Shown piece after piece: positions 9,172 through 16,607 of a stretch of DNA of 64,000 nt (the stretch's first letter is position 1; every line of letters begins with the position of its first letter). The position numbers were made by a program, and so were the translations under genes. Source of the stretch: Pseudomonas sp. FP1742. Lineage in GTDB: Bacteria > Pseudomonadota > Gammaproteobacteria > Pseudomonadales > Pseudomonadaceae. A model generated the notes under the pieces. That model made no database searches and was not told where the DNA came from. It saw nothing but the letters and a program-made list of their open reading frames with translations. The stretch lies in assembly GCF_030687145.1 (NCBI RefSeq), contig NZ_CP117460.1, positions 2,914,001 through 2,978,000 of the forward strand. Direction: 5' to 3'.

Positions 9172-9263
9172 ATGACCGCCGTAAAAGTTGCGTAACGAAA
9201 CGGGACTTTCGAAAAAGTTCGTGCTTAATAGGAAAGGTCTTGTTCTCCAACGGATCAATCACT

Positions 9264-10850
9264 ATGTCAGCGGTACAAGGTCATTGGCGCGAAGTATCCG
9301 AACAAACTTTGCCGACGGCAATAACTTCTGCAAACTATTTAAATGCCTCGATCAGAACTTCCAGTCCGTTGATGATAATCGTCGAACGCAAGGAAGACTG
9401 GGCCTCCTACTTTCCCAGTGAAGACATCGTCACCGCCCAGGAATACCTCGAACAGACCCGCAACAACGAGCAGGGCAAACGGGTTCAGGTGATCAACCTG
9501 TGCCGCAGTTACAAGTACCTCGGGCACGGCTATTACTGCTCGCTGCTGGCCGAAGCACGGGGGCACAAGGTGATTCCGTCGGTGCGGACCATCAGCGAAC
9601 TGACCCGAAAGTCCCTGTATGGCCTGGCCTTGGACGATCTGGATAAAACCCTGGAAAAAGCCTTAAGTCATCATGTTTACAGCGACACCGAAGGTTTCAC
9701 CTTGACCCTGTACTTCGGCCAGACCTCCATCGAGCCATTACAGGAATTGGCTCGACAGTTATTCGAGGTTTTCCCTTGTCCGATATTGTTAGTTGAATTT
9801 CGCCGAACTAACGGTTGGCACATCGAAGGTGTAAAGTTTGGCACCCTGCATAAGTTGCGTGAAGATCAGGAAGATCAGTTTGCAAACGCGCTGGATAGTT
9901 TCAGTCGCAAGATCTGGCGCCTGCCACGCTCTCGGCGCTTGGCCCGTTATGACTTGGCCATTCTGCACGACCCGCAAGAAGCATTGCCGCCCTCCAACCC
10001 CAAGGCTCTGGACAACTTTGTCAGGGTCGGCAAGATGCTGGGCATCGACGTTGAGCTGATCGAACGCAAGGACTACGCCCGAATCGCCGAATACGACGGG
10101 CTGCTGATACGCGAGACGACAAGTGTCGACAATCACACCTACCGTTTCGCGAAAAAAGCCGAGAGTGAAGGCCTGGTGGTGATGGACGATCCTGCGTCGA
10201 TCCTGCGCTGCACCAACAAGGTTTACCTGACTGACTTGCTCAAGAGCCATCAACTGGGCATGCCGGCCACTGAAATCCTCTATAAGGAGCGACCGGAAGA
10301 CTTTGAGCGGGTAGGCGAGCGACTCGGGTTTCCTTTGGTGTTGAAAATCCCCGACGGCTGTTTCTCAAGGGGCGTCATCAAGGTCGAAAGCCAGCAAGCC
10401 TTGCTCAAGGCCACCGCCGAACTGTTCGAACACTCGGTGTTGCTGCTGGCCCAGGAGTTCTTCTACACCGAGTACGACTGGCGCATTGGCGTGCTCAACC
10501 GCAAACCAATTTTTGCCTGCCAGTACTTTATGTCCAAGGGCCACTGGCAGATCTACAACCACAAGGCCAAAGGCCAGGACATCAACGGCGAATGCCGTAC
10601 CCTGGCGGTTCACGAAGCGCCGCGAGCGGTGGTTGAACTGGCGGTGAAAACCGCGAATCTCATTGGCGACGGGCTCTATGGCGTCGACCTCAAACAGTCC
10701 GGCAACAAAGTGGTGGTGATCGAAGTCAACGACAACCCGAACATCGACGCCGGCATCGAAGACGCGTACCTGCAGGACGATCTGTACACGTTGGTGCTGG
10801 AAGAGTTCGTCCGGCGGCTGGAGCTTAAACGTCGTGGTCAGGCTTGGTGA
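9264..10850 (+). CDS. RimK-type ATP-grasp ligase with RLAN N-terminal domain
   Basis: 528 residues from the ATG at 9264. The first half (about 40-210) is the RLAN-type region found only in front of this RimK subgroup (INLCRSYKYLGHGYYCSLLA, GLALDDLDKTLEKAL). The second half is ATP-grasp: DDPASILRCTNKVYL, LVLKIPDGCFSRGVIKV (ATP-binding Lys and flexible loop), LLAQEFFYTEYDWRIGVL and VVVIEVNDNPNIDAGIEDA with the Mg-binding Glu/Asn residues. Such enzymes join an amino acid or peptide carboxylate to an amine via an acyl phosphate; the substrate here is unknown. Comparative work on amidoligases has proposed peptide-tagging or peptide-metabolite roles for this group. Divergent from the GNAT gene. Confidence 0.85.
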   Translation: MSAVQGHWREVSEQTLPTAITSANYLNASIRTSSPLMIIVERKEDWASYFPSEDIVTAQEYLEQTRNNEQGKRVQVINLCRSYKYLGHGYYCSLLAEARGHKVIPSVRTISELTRKSLYGLALDDLDKTLEKALSHHVYSDTEGFTLTLYFGQTSIEPLQELARQLFEVFPCPILLVEFRRTNGWHIEGVKFGTLHKLREDQEDQFANALDSFSRKIWRLPRSRRLARYDLAILHDPQEALPPSNPKALDNFVRVGKMLGIDVELIERKDYARIAEYDGLLIRETTSVDNHTYRFAKKAESEGLVVMDDPASILRCTNKVYLTDLLKSHQLGMPATEILYKERPEDFERVGERLGFPLVLKIPDGCFSRGVIKVESQQALLKATAELFEHSVLLLAQEFFYTEYDWRIGVLNRKPIFACQYFMSKGHWQIYNHKAKGQDINGECRTLAVHEAPRAVVELAVKTANLIGDGLYGVDLKQSGNKVVVIEVNDNPNIDAGIEDAYLQDDLYTLVLEEFVRRLELKRRGQAW

Positions 10851-10887
10851 GTGGTCTCAGCCTACAGAGCCCGTTGAAAATTGGCCA

Positions 10888-10916
10888 TTGACTTGCCATC
10901 AGCGGCCGGCTAATTT
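10888..10916 (+). promoter_or_regulatory. Candidate sigma-70 promoter before the ilvA attenuator
   Basis: TTGACT at 10888-10893 (5/6 to the -35 consensus), exactly 17 bp spacer, then TAATTT at 10911-10916 (weak -10). A start about 7 nt downstream would fall at or next to the leader-peptide ATG at 10923, implying leaderless translation of the leader. The -10 is poor, so the true promoter could lie further upstream. Confidence 0.4.
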
Positions 10917-10922
10917 CCAGCC

Positions 10923-10988
10923 ATGACTTCCACCGTATTGCGCTGCCAGCCAAGCATTATTACCGCCATTCCTTATTTGGCGGGCTAG
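10923..10988 (+). CDS. Putative isoleucine-rich attenuator leader peptide
   Basis: A 21-codon frame (ATG 10923, TAG 10986-10988) upstream of the threonine deaminase. Codons 12-16 read Ile-Ile-Thr-Ala-Ile (ATT ATT ACC GCC ATT), and Thr also occurs at 2 and 4 with Val5 and Leu6: three Ile and three Thr codons in 21, close together, as in leader peptides of branched-chain operons. The stop is 18 nt before the terminator hairpin. No Shine-Dalgarno is visible. Its codons overlap the two RNA segments expected to be controlled by the ribosome (see the attenuator entry). Found by reading the sequence; not known to me as described. Confidence 0.65.
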   Translation: MTSTVLRCQPSIITAIPYLAG

Positions 10989-11030
10989 CTCACGACTGCA
11001 GCACCCAACCCGCCCTAGAGGCGGGTTTTT
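10945..11030 (+). promoter_or_regulatory. Transcription attenuator: protector, antiterminator and terminator hairpins
   Basis: Four segments are readable. Segment 1 GCCAGCC (10945-10951, leader codons 8-10) can pair 6 of 7 with segment 2 GGCGGGC (10979-10985, last leader codons). Segment 2 GGCGGG can instead pair 6/6 with segment 3 CCCGCC (11009-11014). Segment 3, as AACCCGCC (11007-11014), pairs 8/8 with segment 4 GGCGGGTT (11020-11027), followed by T to 11030: an intrinsic terminator. The Ile codons (10956-10970) lie between segments 1 and 2, so a ribosome stalled there would cover segment 1 and free segment 2 to block the terminator, while one reaching the stop would cover segment 2. This is classic trp/ilv-type logic controlling the gene at 11073. 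Confidence 0.7.
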
Positions 11031-11072
11031 AGTTTCTGTCTCTTGGGCTCCGATCAACGTCAGGAGACGACC

Positions 11073-12086
11073 ATGAACAGCACCCACGCCCAGCAGAGTT
11101 TGCTTGAGCATTACGTGAAAAAGATCCTCGCCGCGCCGGTCTACGAACTGGCGGTGCGCACGCCGTTGCAAGCGGCACCGGCGTTGTCCGAGGCGTTGGG
11201 CAATCAGATCCTGCTCAAGCGTGAAGACCTGCAACCGACGTTTTCCTTCAAGATCCGCGGCGCCTACAACAAGCTGGTGCACCTGAGCGATGAACAGAAG
11301 GCCCGAGGCGTGATCACCGCCTCGGCGGGCAATCATGCCCAGGGCGTCGCATTGGCGGCACGCGAATTGGGGATCGCCGCCACCATCGTCATGCCCTGCA
11401 CGACACCGGAACTGAAGGTAGCGGGCGTGCGCAGCCGGGGAGCCGATGCGGTGCTGCACGGCGAAAGTTTTCCGTTCGCCCTGGCTTATGCGCTGGACCT
11501 GGCGCAGCAAACCGGCCGCACCTTTGTCTCGCCCTTCGACGACCCGGATGTGATCGCCGGGCAGGGCACCGTCGCCATGGAGATCCTTCGTCAGCACCAA
11601 GGGCCGCTGGATGCGATCTTCGTACCGGTGGGCGGCGGTGGCTTGATCGCCGGTATCGCCGCCTACGTCAAATACCTGCGCCCGGAAGTGCGGATCATCG
11701 GCGTCGAGTCGGAACATTCCGCCTGTTTGCAGGCGGCCTTACAGGCCGGCGAGCGGGTTGTGCTGCCAACCGTTGGCACCTTCGCCGATGGTGTGGCCGT
11801 CGCTCAGATTGGCGCGCACGGTTTCGAGGTCTGTCGGTTCTGTGTCGATGAAGTGCTGACCGTCAGCAACGACGAGCTCTGCGCCGCGATCAAGAACATC
11901 TACGACGATACCCGCTCGATCACCGAGCCTTCCGGCGCTTTGGCCGTGGCCGGGATCAAGCAGTACGTGGCGCAAACCGGCGCCCGGGGACAGACCCTGG
12001 TGGCCATCGACTCCGGCGCGAATATCAACTTCGACAGTTTGCGCCATGTGGCCGAGCGCGCCGCGTTGAGTGGCGCCCCGGCATAA
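11073..12086 (+). CDS. Threonine deaminase, short form without regulatory domain
   Basis: 337 residues from the ATG at 11073 (CAGGAG ribosome site). A PLP fold-type II enzyme: the Schiff-base Lys lies in TFSFKIRGAYNKL, the substrate loop is SAGNHAQGV, and the phosphate-binding glycine loop is VGGGGLIAGIAAY. It converts threonine to 2-oxobutyrate and ammonia, the first committed step to isoleucine. Full-length IlvA is about 500 residues with C-terminal ACT-like domains for Ile inhibition; these are missing here, ending after GANINFDSLRHVAERAAL. With no allosteric domain, Ile control could be transferred to the attenuator upstream (inference). A catabolic threonine dehydratase is the alternative. 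A second, full-length IlvA probably exists elsewhere in the genome. Confidence 0.85.
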   Translation: MNSTHAQQSLLEHYVKKILAAPVYELAVRTPLQAAPALSEALGNQILLKREDLQPTFSFKIRGAYNKLVHLSDEQKARGVITASAGNHAQGVALAARELGIAATIVMPCTTPELKVAGVRSRGADAVLHGESFPFALAYALDLAQQTGRTFVSPFDDPDVIAGQGTVAMEILRQHQGPLDAIFVPVGGGGLIAGIAAYVKYLRPEVRIIGVESEHSACLQAALQAGERVVLPTVGTFADGVAVAQIGAHGFEVCRFCVDEVLTVSNDELCAAIKNIYDDTRSITEPSGALAVAGIKQYVAQTGARGQTLVAIDSGANINFDSLRHVAERAALSGAPA

Positions 12087-12098
12087 GGGATGGGCGGA

Positions 12099-12581
12099 TT
12101 ATTCCTGAACTGCTTTCTCGACGTGGCTCGACGCCGACCAGATCCGGTAGCGCACTTCGACGTCTTTGGGCACATAGAGCACGATCGGCAGTTTGCTGTT
12201 GTAACGCAGCCGGAAACCGTCACCGACCACCGGCACGAAGTCCTTCTTGCTCTTGCCGTCAGGGCAGGCCATCAATGTGCTCATCGGGCCGGTGACTTTT
12301 TCCAGCCGGTAAAACGGGTAGCCCCAGCCTTCGAGGTTCTTTTCCTCAAGCATCCCGCCCAGGCGCTGACGGTTGCAGTCGACGGTCAGGGTCTTGCCGG
12401 CCAGGATCTCCACCTGATAGCCGTCTTCCTGTTTTTGCGGGGCGAGGTGAATGACCTGGCGGGTAAATCCGCTCTCCGGCTTGGGATACGGTGCGACGTC
12501 TTCGAGTGTCGCAGCCTGGGCTGCGGACGACAGAAGGACAACTATCAGCCCGGCGGTCGTGTTAAAGGACAAAGTACCCAT
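12099..12581 (-). CDS. eco: Ecotin, periplasmic serine protease inhibitor
   Basis: 160 residues from the ATG at 12579-12581, which has a perfect GGAGG ribosome site. Signal peptide ([15 protein letters not shown]) then the ecotin fold: [37 protein letters not shown], the reactive-site loop [10 protein letters not shown] with P1 Met and its disulfide Cys, and [20 protein letters not shown] near the end. Ecotin homodimers inhibit trypsin-fold proteases such as elastase and host enzymes. Convergent with the threonine deaminase gene, with 12 bp between stops. Confidence 0.95.
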   Translation of the reverse strand: MGTLSFNTTAGLIVVLLSSAAQAATLEDVAPYPKPESGFTRQVIHLAPQKQEDGYQVEILAGKTLTVDCNRQRLGGMLEEKNLEGWGYPFYRLEKVTGPMSTLMACPDGKSKKDFVPVVGDGFRLRYNSKLPIVLYVPKDVEVRYRIWSASSHVEKAVQE

Positions 12582-12973
12582 GATGCCTCCTTGCGTGTGT
12601 GTGGGGTCAGCAGATACTGAAAAGATGGACCGCATTCTCACTGCCGTCCTTGCCCAATGCAAACCCGCCCTCAGATGGGCTTGCAAAATGCAGTTATTGA
12701 AAACCGACCTTTATTGCATTTTGCATGATGCGATGTGTTGCCATCTTCTCTAAACCTTTGATTGGCCGACGAATCGCAGGGCGAAATTCTGGGCATGTTT
12801 TATGCTGAAGCTGTCTTGAGCTGACCGCGATGCCTGTTGAGTCAGCGCTGAAACAAAAAAAACGGTCGGACGTTGGAACGATGAAGCCCGCAAGGAAGAA
12901 AAGAACGGGCGATCTGAGCTCCGACCGACATTCGATTTTTGCTTGGCAATCTCACAATACCGAGAGGGTGGCC
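12582..12973. other. 392-bp intergenic stretch between eco and the DUF1652 gene
   Basis: This must hold the divergent promoters of the two genes. An in-frame upstream extension of the DUF1652 gene is open from 12830 but is Lys/Arg-rich and unlike the family. No RNA gene, repeat or clear operator was recognised. Confidence 0.5.
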
Positions 12974-13243
12974 ATGTTTCTTTCTGCCTTGGAACTACGC
13001 AATATCGTTGAAAGCAGTTTTCTCCCGAAACGCTGCCAATGCACGCTGTCGCCAGACCTGTCGATGACCGTCAAGGTGTATTCGGACAACGAGACTGATC
13101 ATCTCGACCTATGCGTCACTGGCATAGACGCCCATCACCTCAACGGTTGTCGGGAGATCAATAATCTGATCGCCGGGTTACGCACCGACCTTGAGCACAA
13201 AACCCATAGCCAAATGTTCAGCCCAAAGTCAAAAGCCCATTAA
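12974..13243 (+). CDS. DUF1652 family protein
   Basis: 89 residues from the ATG at 12974, preceded by GAGGGTGG. The start MFLSALELRNIVESSFLPKR followed by CQCTLSPD is the signature of DUF1652, a Pseudomonas family of unknown function, usually 80-100 residues. It shows a mixed alpha/beta pattern and Cys residues near 22 and 24, with no signal peptide. The stop overlaps the convergent membrane-protein gene by 4 bp. Confidence 0.8.
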   Translation: MFLSALELRNIVESSFLPKRCQCTLSPDLSMTVKVYSDNETDHLDLCVTGIDAHHLNGCREINNLIAGLRTDLEHKTHSQMFSPKSKAH

Positions 13244-13638
13244 CCGGCCGTTTCACCCAGTTCAAGCGATATGCGCCGGGTCTGGATAAACCCCAGACCC
13301 AGTGCCAACTCCACCAGGATCGCCAGTAGGATACCCGGCCCGGCATGACCATTGAGCCATTCGCCGAAGCCTAGCGCTGCCAAGCCGAAACACCCGACCA
13401 TAAAGCCGCTGCACATCGCACTTCTCGCCGCCGAGGGCGGTGCCTGCCGCACGAGATAAAACATCACCCCCAGCGCGCCGAACAGCACCGCACTGCGCCT
13501 GGCCACAAAGCCCGCCGCGGGCGAATACTCGATACTCCAGATCGCCAGCAACCATTGCGGCATCAAGCCCCACACCAGCGCCAGCAGAAAGCAGAGCGCG
13601 GCGGTGAACGTCGACAGCGTACGAAACGAGAACTGCAT
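13240..13638 (-). CDS. Four-helix inner-membrane protein, function unknown
   Basis: 132 residues from the ATG at 13636-13638 (AAGGA upstream). Four hydrophobic segments: FTAALCFLLALVWGLM, SAVLFGALGVMFYLV, GFMVGCFGLAALGFGEWL and GILLAILVELALGLGFI. The layout resembles small DUF4345-like membrane proteins, but no firm family is claimed. It lies 90 bp after the DUF2790 gene start region on the same strand and may be cotranscribed with it. Confidence 0.65.
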   Translation of the reverse strand: MQFSFRTLSTFTAALCFLLALVWGLMPQWLLAIWSIEYSPAAGFVARRSAVLFGALGVMFYLVRQAPPSAARSAMCSGFMVGCFGLAALGFGEWLNGHAGPGILLAILVELALGLGFIQTRRISLELGETAG

Positions 13639-13727
13639 GGCGAATCCTTGCGGCAGTGAGAGAGCGCCAAAGCATAGCGTCAGAATCCCCGCAGGCCTAC
13701 TGCCAAGTGCCGAATCGGAATCGTCTG

Positions 13728-13997
13728 TCAGCCCTGATAACTGCACGCGTCAGAAAGTTTTCGATAGGTAATTTCCTCCGGTTTACCCGAAGTGCTATCG
13801 ATGTATTTCATGTCCGCCGTGACCACTTGGCAGTCCAGCGTCGACGGTTCGGTCATGGAAACGACCTTGCCCACATGCAGCGGCATGCCGTAGTGATAAG
13901 GCACGGCCTGAGAGGACGACGTGTCGTTGGCCTGAGCGAAACCTGCGAACGCGGTGCAGGTGAGGGCAGTGGTGATCAGTAATGCACGCAAGTTCAT
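13728..13997 (-). CDS. DUF2790 domain secreted protein
   Basis: 89 residues from the ATG at 13995-13997, with a signal peptide (LLITTALTCTAFAGFAQA) and then the DUF2790 domain: YHYGMPLHVGKVVSMTEP, CQVVTADMKYIDSTSG and YRKLSDACSYQ, with two conserved Cys likely forming a disulfide. This family is confined largely to pseudomonads, often in multiple copies, and its function is unknown (a stress or copper link has been suggested for some members). Confidence 0.85.
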   Translation of the reverse strand: MNLRALLITTALTCTAFAGFAQANDTSSSQAVPYHYGMPLHVGKVVSMTEPSTLDCQVVTADMKYIDSTSGKPEEITYRKLSDACSYQG

Positions 13998-14269
13998 GAT
14001 GGGTCTCCAGTGCAGAGGGGAAGTCAGTTCGATGCAAGAGCGTCGAACCTGCCGCACTGGGCGTCAGAGGGTGCTGAGGGAGTGCGGTCCAGTAAAGTTT
14101 TGGACCATGGGGTTAAGCGATGGTTAACCGGGCTGGATGCCGCCTGTCGTGAGGAGGTTTCTGTCAGAGGTTTCATGTAGGCAAAAAACTGCGGGAGCTT
14201 CGGCGTGTTCCTACAGGCGTGGTTGCTTTGTCGTCTTTCACTGGCCGGCTGCCAGCGTTTACTGTTTGG

Positions 14270-14500
14270 CTTCGCTGCAAAATCAGCGAACAGGTTTGGT
14301 CACCTGATAACAACGCACATATGTGCCATCATTCGCGCTGCGGACATCTATGTCCTCACAGTGCGTTGCTATGGCGGCTGTGTGCGGGACGCCTTCGGGC
14401 GAGCCGGTTGGTTGTTATCGGTTGACCAAGCCTGTACACAGTCCGCCTCCATCGTTTGGTCACGGTGCTGGTGGTTACTTACAAACAATCGAGTAATCCA
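14270..14500 (+). ncRNA. Candidate structured 5' leader of the DUF6124-like gene
   Basis: Three hairpins are readable in line: GGACAT/ATGTCC at about 14341-14354; CGCC-TTCG-GGCG at about 14390-14401, a stable UUCG tetraloop; and TTGGT/ACCAA plus flanks between about 14408 and 14430. The stretch is gene-free by composition, although one frame stays open through it into the downstream gene. From memory, similar sequence recurs before related small genes in Pseudomonas genomes, which would fit a cis-regulatory RNA or a mobile leader cassette. Boundaries are approximate. Confidence 0.4.
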
Positions 14501-14501
14501 T

Positions 14502-14798
14502 ATGCAAACTGTTAACCCGTTTCCAGATCGTTATCGTTCAATCAAAAGCGGCGTCACCGACTCAAATCCCTTGGTGATCGACACAGAAGCCAATCCCCAA
14601 GACATCCTCGAATCCGCCCTCCAACGCATCCGCGCCTCCAGCCAGTTACTTGAAACGCTTCACTGCCTTTGCTTCAAGCACGGCGATGTTCAGGACATTC
14701 CGCACATTACCCATGCGCTTTATTTGCTGACGCAGGATGGTTGCGATCTGCTGCAGGTTGCTCAGCAGCGGATGATGGGGTGGAAAGCGCCGGTCTGA
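14502..14798 (+). CDS. DUF6124-like (DUF3077-like) small protein
   Basis: 98 residues beginning MQTVNPFPDRYRSIKSGVTD. The middle helix (ANPQDILESALQRIRASSQL) and the Cys/His-containing stretch HCLCFKHGDVQDIPHITHAL match the style of a Pseudomonas-specific helical family (DUF3077/DUF6124) of unknown function. Soluble, no signal peptide. The ATG lacks a strong ribosome site. A longer in-frame start at 14205 exists but would read through a structured leader, so the short form is preferred. Confidence 0.65.
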   Translation: MQTVNPFPDRYRSIKSGVTDSNPLVIDTEANPQDILESALQRIRASSQLLETLHCLCFKHGDVQDIPHITHALYLLTQDGCDLLQVAQQRMMGWKAPV

Positions 14799-14816
14799 CA
14801 CCGCACCTTCAAAAAC

Positions 14817-14845
14817 AAGCCTGCCTCCTGTGGGGTAGGCTTTGA
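14817..14845 (+). terminator. Probable intrinsic terminator of the DUF6124-like gene
   Basis: AAGCCTGCC (14817-14825) pairs with GGTAGGCTT (14834-14842), one G-U pair, 8-nt loop, with a short TTT end. It is 19 bp after the stop. Confidence 0.5.
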
Positions 14846-14878
14846 AGCTAGATGTCCGTATTCGATGGGATGAAGCGC

Positions 14879-15412
14879 TTATTCCAGGCGTAAAACCTTG
14901 AACCCATGGGTATCTGGCCGAACATCAACACTACCTGCTTCCTCTGGTTGCCCTTTTCCTGCGAAATAGTCATAGACCCGGAACATTCCAGCGACCTCGT
15001 TCCCGATATTTGGAATGACCAACCGCATTTGCTCTTGTCCAAGATAAAGCCAGCGGGGCAGGGCCTTCTCTGCAAAATCGATTCGTTCGATTGAATGACT
15101 GACGGGGTTTTTGCGTAAAACAGCACCTTTCAAATACGGCGAGCCGTAGTTGAGCGCAAAAATAAAACTGGAGGAAACACACTTCGCCAGGACCACCTGC
15201 CCGACAAAGTCGGTATCAGGCATGTCCGTAAATACAGTTTGTGTTTTCTGATCGAGCTCAAGAAATAAGCGCTGACCCTCTGCAGTTGACTCGACCAGTA
15301 AAGACACCTGTGTTCCATCAGAAAAAGGGCAACCGAGAATTGACTTGGGCGGCTCTGCATAGGCGGTCCCTATTGACAGGACAGTGATTAAATACAGCCA
15401 TGCGTTCTTCAC
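14879..15412 (-). CDS. Hypothetical periplasmic protein at the end of the T6SS effector module
   Basis: 177 residues with a Sec signal peptide (MKNAWLYLITVLSIGTAYA, then EPPKS). The mature part looks beta-rich with two Cys (ILGCPFSDGTQ, VLAKCVSSSF), possibly a disulfide. No family is recognised. It follows the DUF3396 immunity gene on the same strand, 58 bp on, so it is likely on the same transcript as vgrG, effector and immunity gene. Its position and secretion signal suggest a second, periplasmic immunity or accessory protein (inference only). Confidence 0.6.
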   Translation of the reverse strand: MKNAWLYLITVLSIGTAYAEPPKSILGCPFSDGTQVSLLVESTAEGQRLFLELDQKTQTVFTDMPDTDFVGQVVLAKCVSSSFIFALNYGSPYLKGAVLRKNPVSHSIERIDFAEKALPRWLYLGQEQMRLVIPNIGNEVAGMFRVYDYFAGKGQPEEAGSVDVRPDTHGFKVLRLE

Positions 15413-15470
15413 TTAATGGTATCCCTGAGCCCAGTCTTTCCAAGACGTTCATTGACCGATCTCGAATAAT

Positions 15471-16607
15471 TTACTTCTCTCCCGACCAGTACCAAAGCGT
15501 ATCACCCCAATTGGAGCCACTGAAACTCGGTAGGATTTCACCTTGATTGAAGTAGCGTCGGGAGTTCGCTTGAGCGGGACTGAACCAATAACCCGCCACA
15601 CTGCATGGCTGACCGGCTTCGAGGCGTGCGGAAGTGTTTGACTGAGTATCTTCCTGGTCGAACCGCGCATACCAGCGAGCAGTACTGTCCTCTTCGAAGC
15701 CGTCTCCATAGGGTGAATATGGATGCAATTGATCAGGGTTTTGAATGCGGATCGGTTTGATCACCTTATTCACTGCTACGTAAGACGGAGGAGGGCCATC
15801 CTCCAGCTTTCCGAGCTCCGGATACTCACCCGCTCGAATGATAAGACCATTGCTGTAGGTCAATACCTCAATATCGCCGCGCCCGCTGAACGCATGGCGA
15901 AGCGACGATTCACCGCCCAGATGATCCACAAACTCCTTGCCTAAAACGGTGAACCAGTTGACCCCCTTGATGACATCCAGGAGTTCGATTGACGAGGCAT
16001 GGGGCATGGAGTCGACTTCTAGCCCACAATACTGCTGAGCCAGTTGATACTCGGTGGGGATATAGCTGTGGTAGTCATAAGGCAAGATGCTCGATAAACC
16101 GCCGTATCCGTGCGCCGCCTTGACCTGGTCACACAAATAGACGACCCATTCCTGAAACCGTAAACGACCGCCAGGCTCTTTTAGAAGGCTCCAGGGCATC
16201 ACAAGCTTGATGTAAGAGCGGAGTTTGTCGCCGTGGATTTCAAACGAATTCATTGCAGCAAGGGAGTATTCGTCTGCTTCTGTTTCATCTGGGGCACTGC
16301 CCAGAAAAAAGCTGAACTCTTCGTTGCCACCGCTCTTTGAAATGGCATGTTGAGCTTTTTCGAAATGGGCAGGGGTCAACTTTTGATGGCGGCCGTAGAC
16401 CATGCATTTGAGGTTGGACTGATACTCCTCGTAAAAACGGCGGAAACACTCCAGGACGTTTTCTTTGGTCTCGCTTGTGTAGCCTTGTTTGAAATATAGC
16501 GTGAGGATCAGACCTAGCCTCACGACGGGCTTCCCGTCCGGCAGTTCGAAAGCAAGGTCGGGTGCTTGTTGGTCCAGCTTTTCCAATGCGTTCATGCGCT
16601 CTCTCAT
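15471..16607 (-). CDS. Type VI immunity protein, DUF3396 family
   Basis: 378 residues. It carries the DUF3396 signature of T6SS immunity proteins: VVRLGLILTLYFKQGYTSET near the N-terminus, SFEIHGDKLRSYIKLVMPWS and the acidic C-terminal part (WYARFD near 320). No signal peptide, so cytoplasmic, matching a nuclease target. Its ATG (16605-16607) directly follows the TAA of the effector gene, so the two are translationally coupled; an internal Met at residue 5 has a better GAGAG ribosome site. Cognate partner by position: the VRR-NUC effector. Confidence 0.85.
   Translation of the reverse strand: MRERMNALEKLDQQAPDLAFELPDGKPVVRLGLILTLYFKQGYTSETKENVLECFRRFYEEYQSNLKCMVYGRHQKLTPAHFEKAQHAISKSGGNEEFSFFLGSAPDETEADEYSLAAMNSFEIHGDKLRSYIKLVMPWSLLKEPGGRLRFQEWVVYLCDQVKAAHGYGGLSSILPYDYHSYIPTEYQLAQQYCGLEVDSMPHASSIELLDVIKGVNWFTVLGKEFVDHLGGESSLRHAFSGRGDIEVLTYSNGLIIRAGEYPELGKLEDGPPPSYVAVNKVIKPIRIQNPDQLHPYSPYGDGFEEDSTARWYARFDQEDTQSNTSARLEAGQPCSVAGYWFSPAQANSRRYFNQGEILPSFSGSNWGDTLWYWSGEK

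Noticed and set aside
14205..14501. In-frame N-terminal extension of the DUF6124-like protein
   Set aside because: It would translate a chain of hairpins with Trp/Cys/Arg-rich nonsense-like sequence; the family starts at the later Met.
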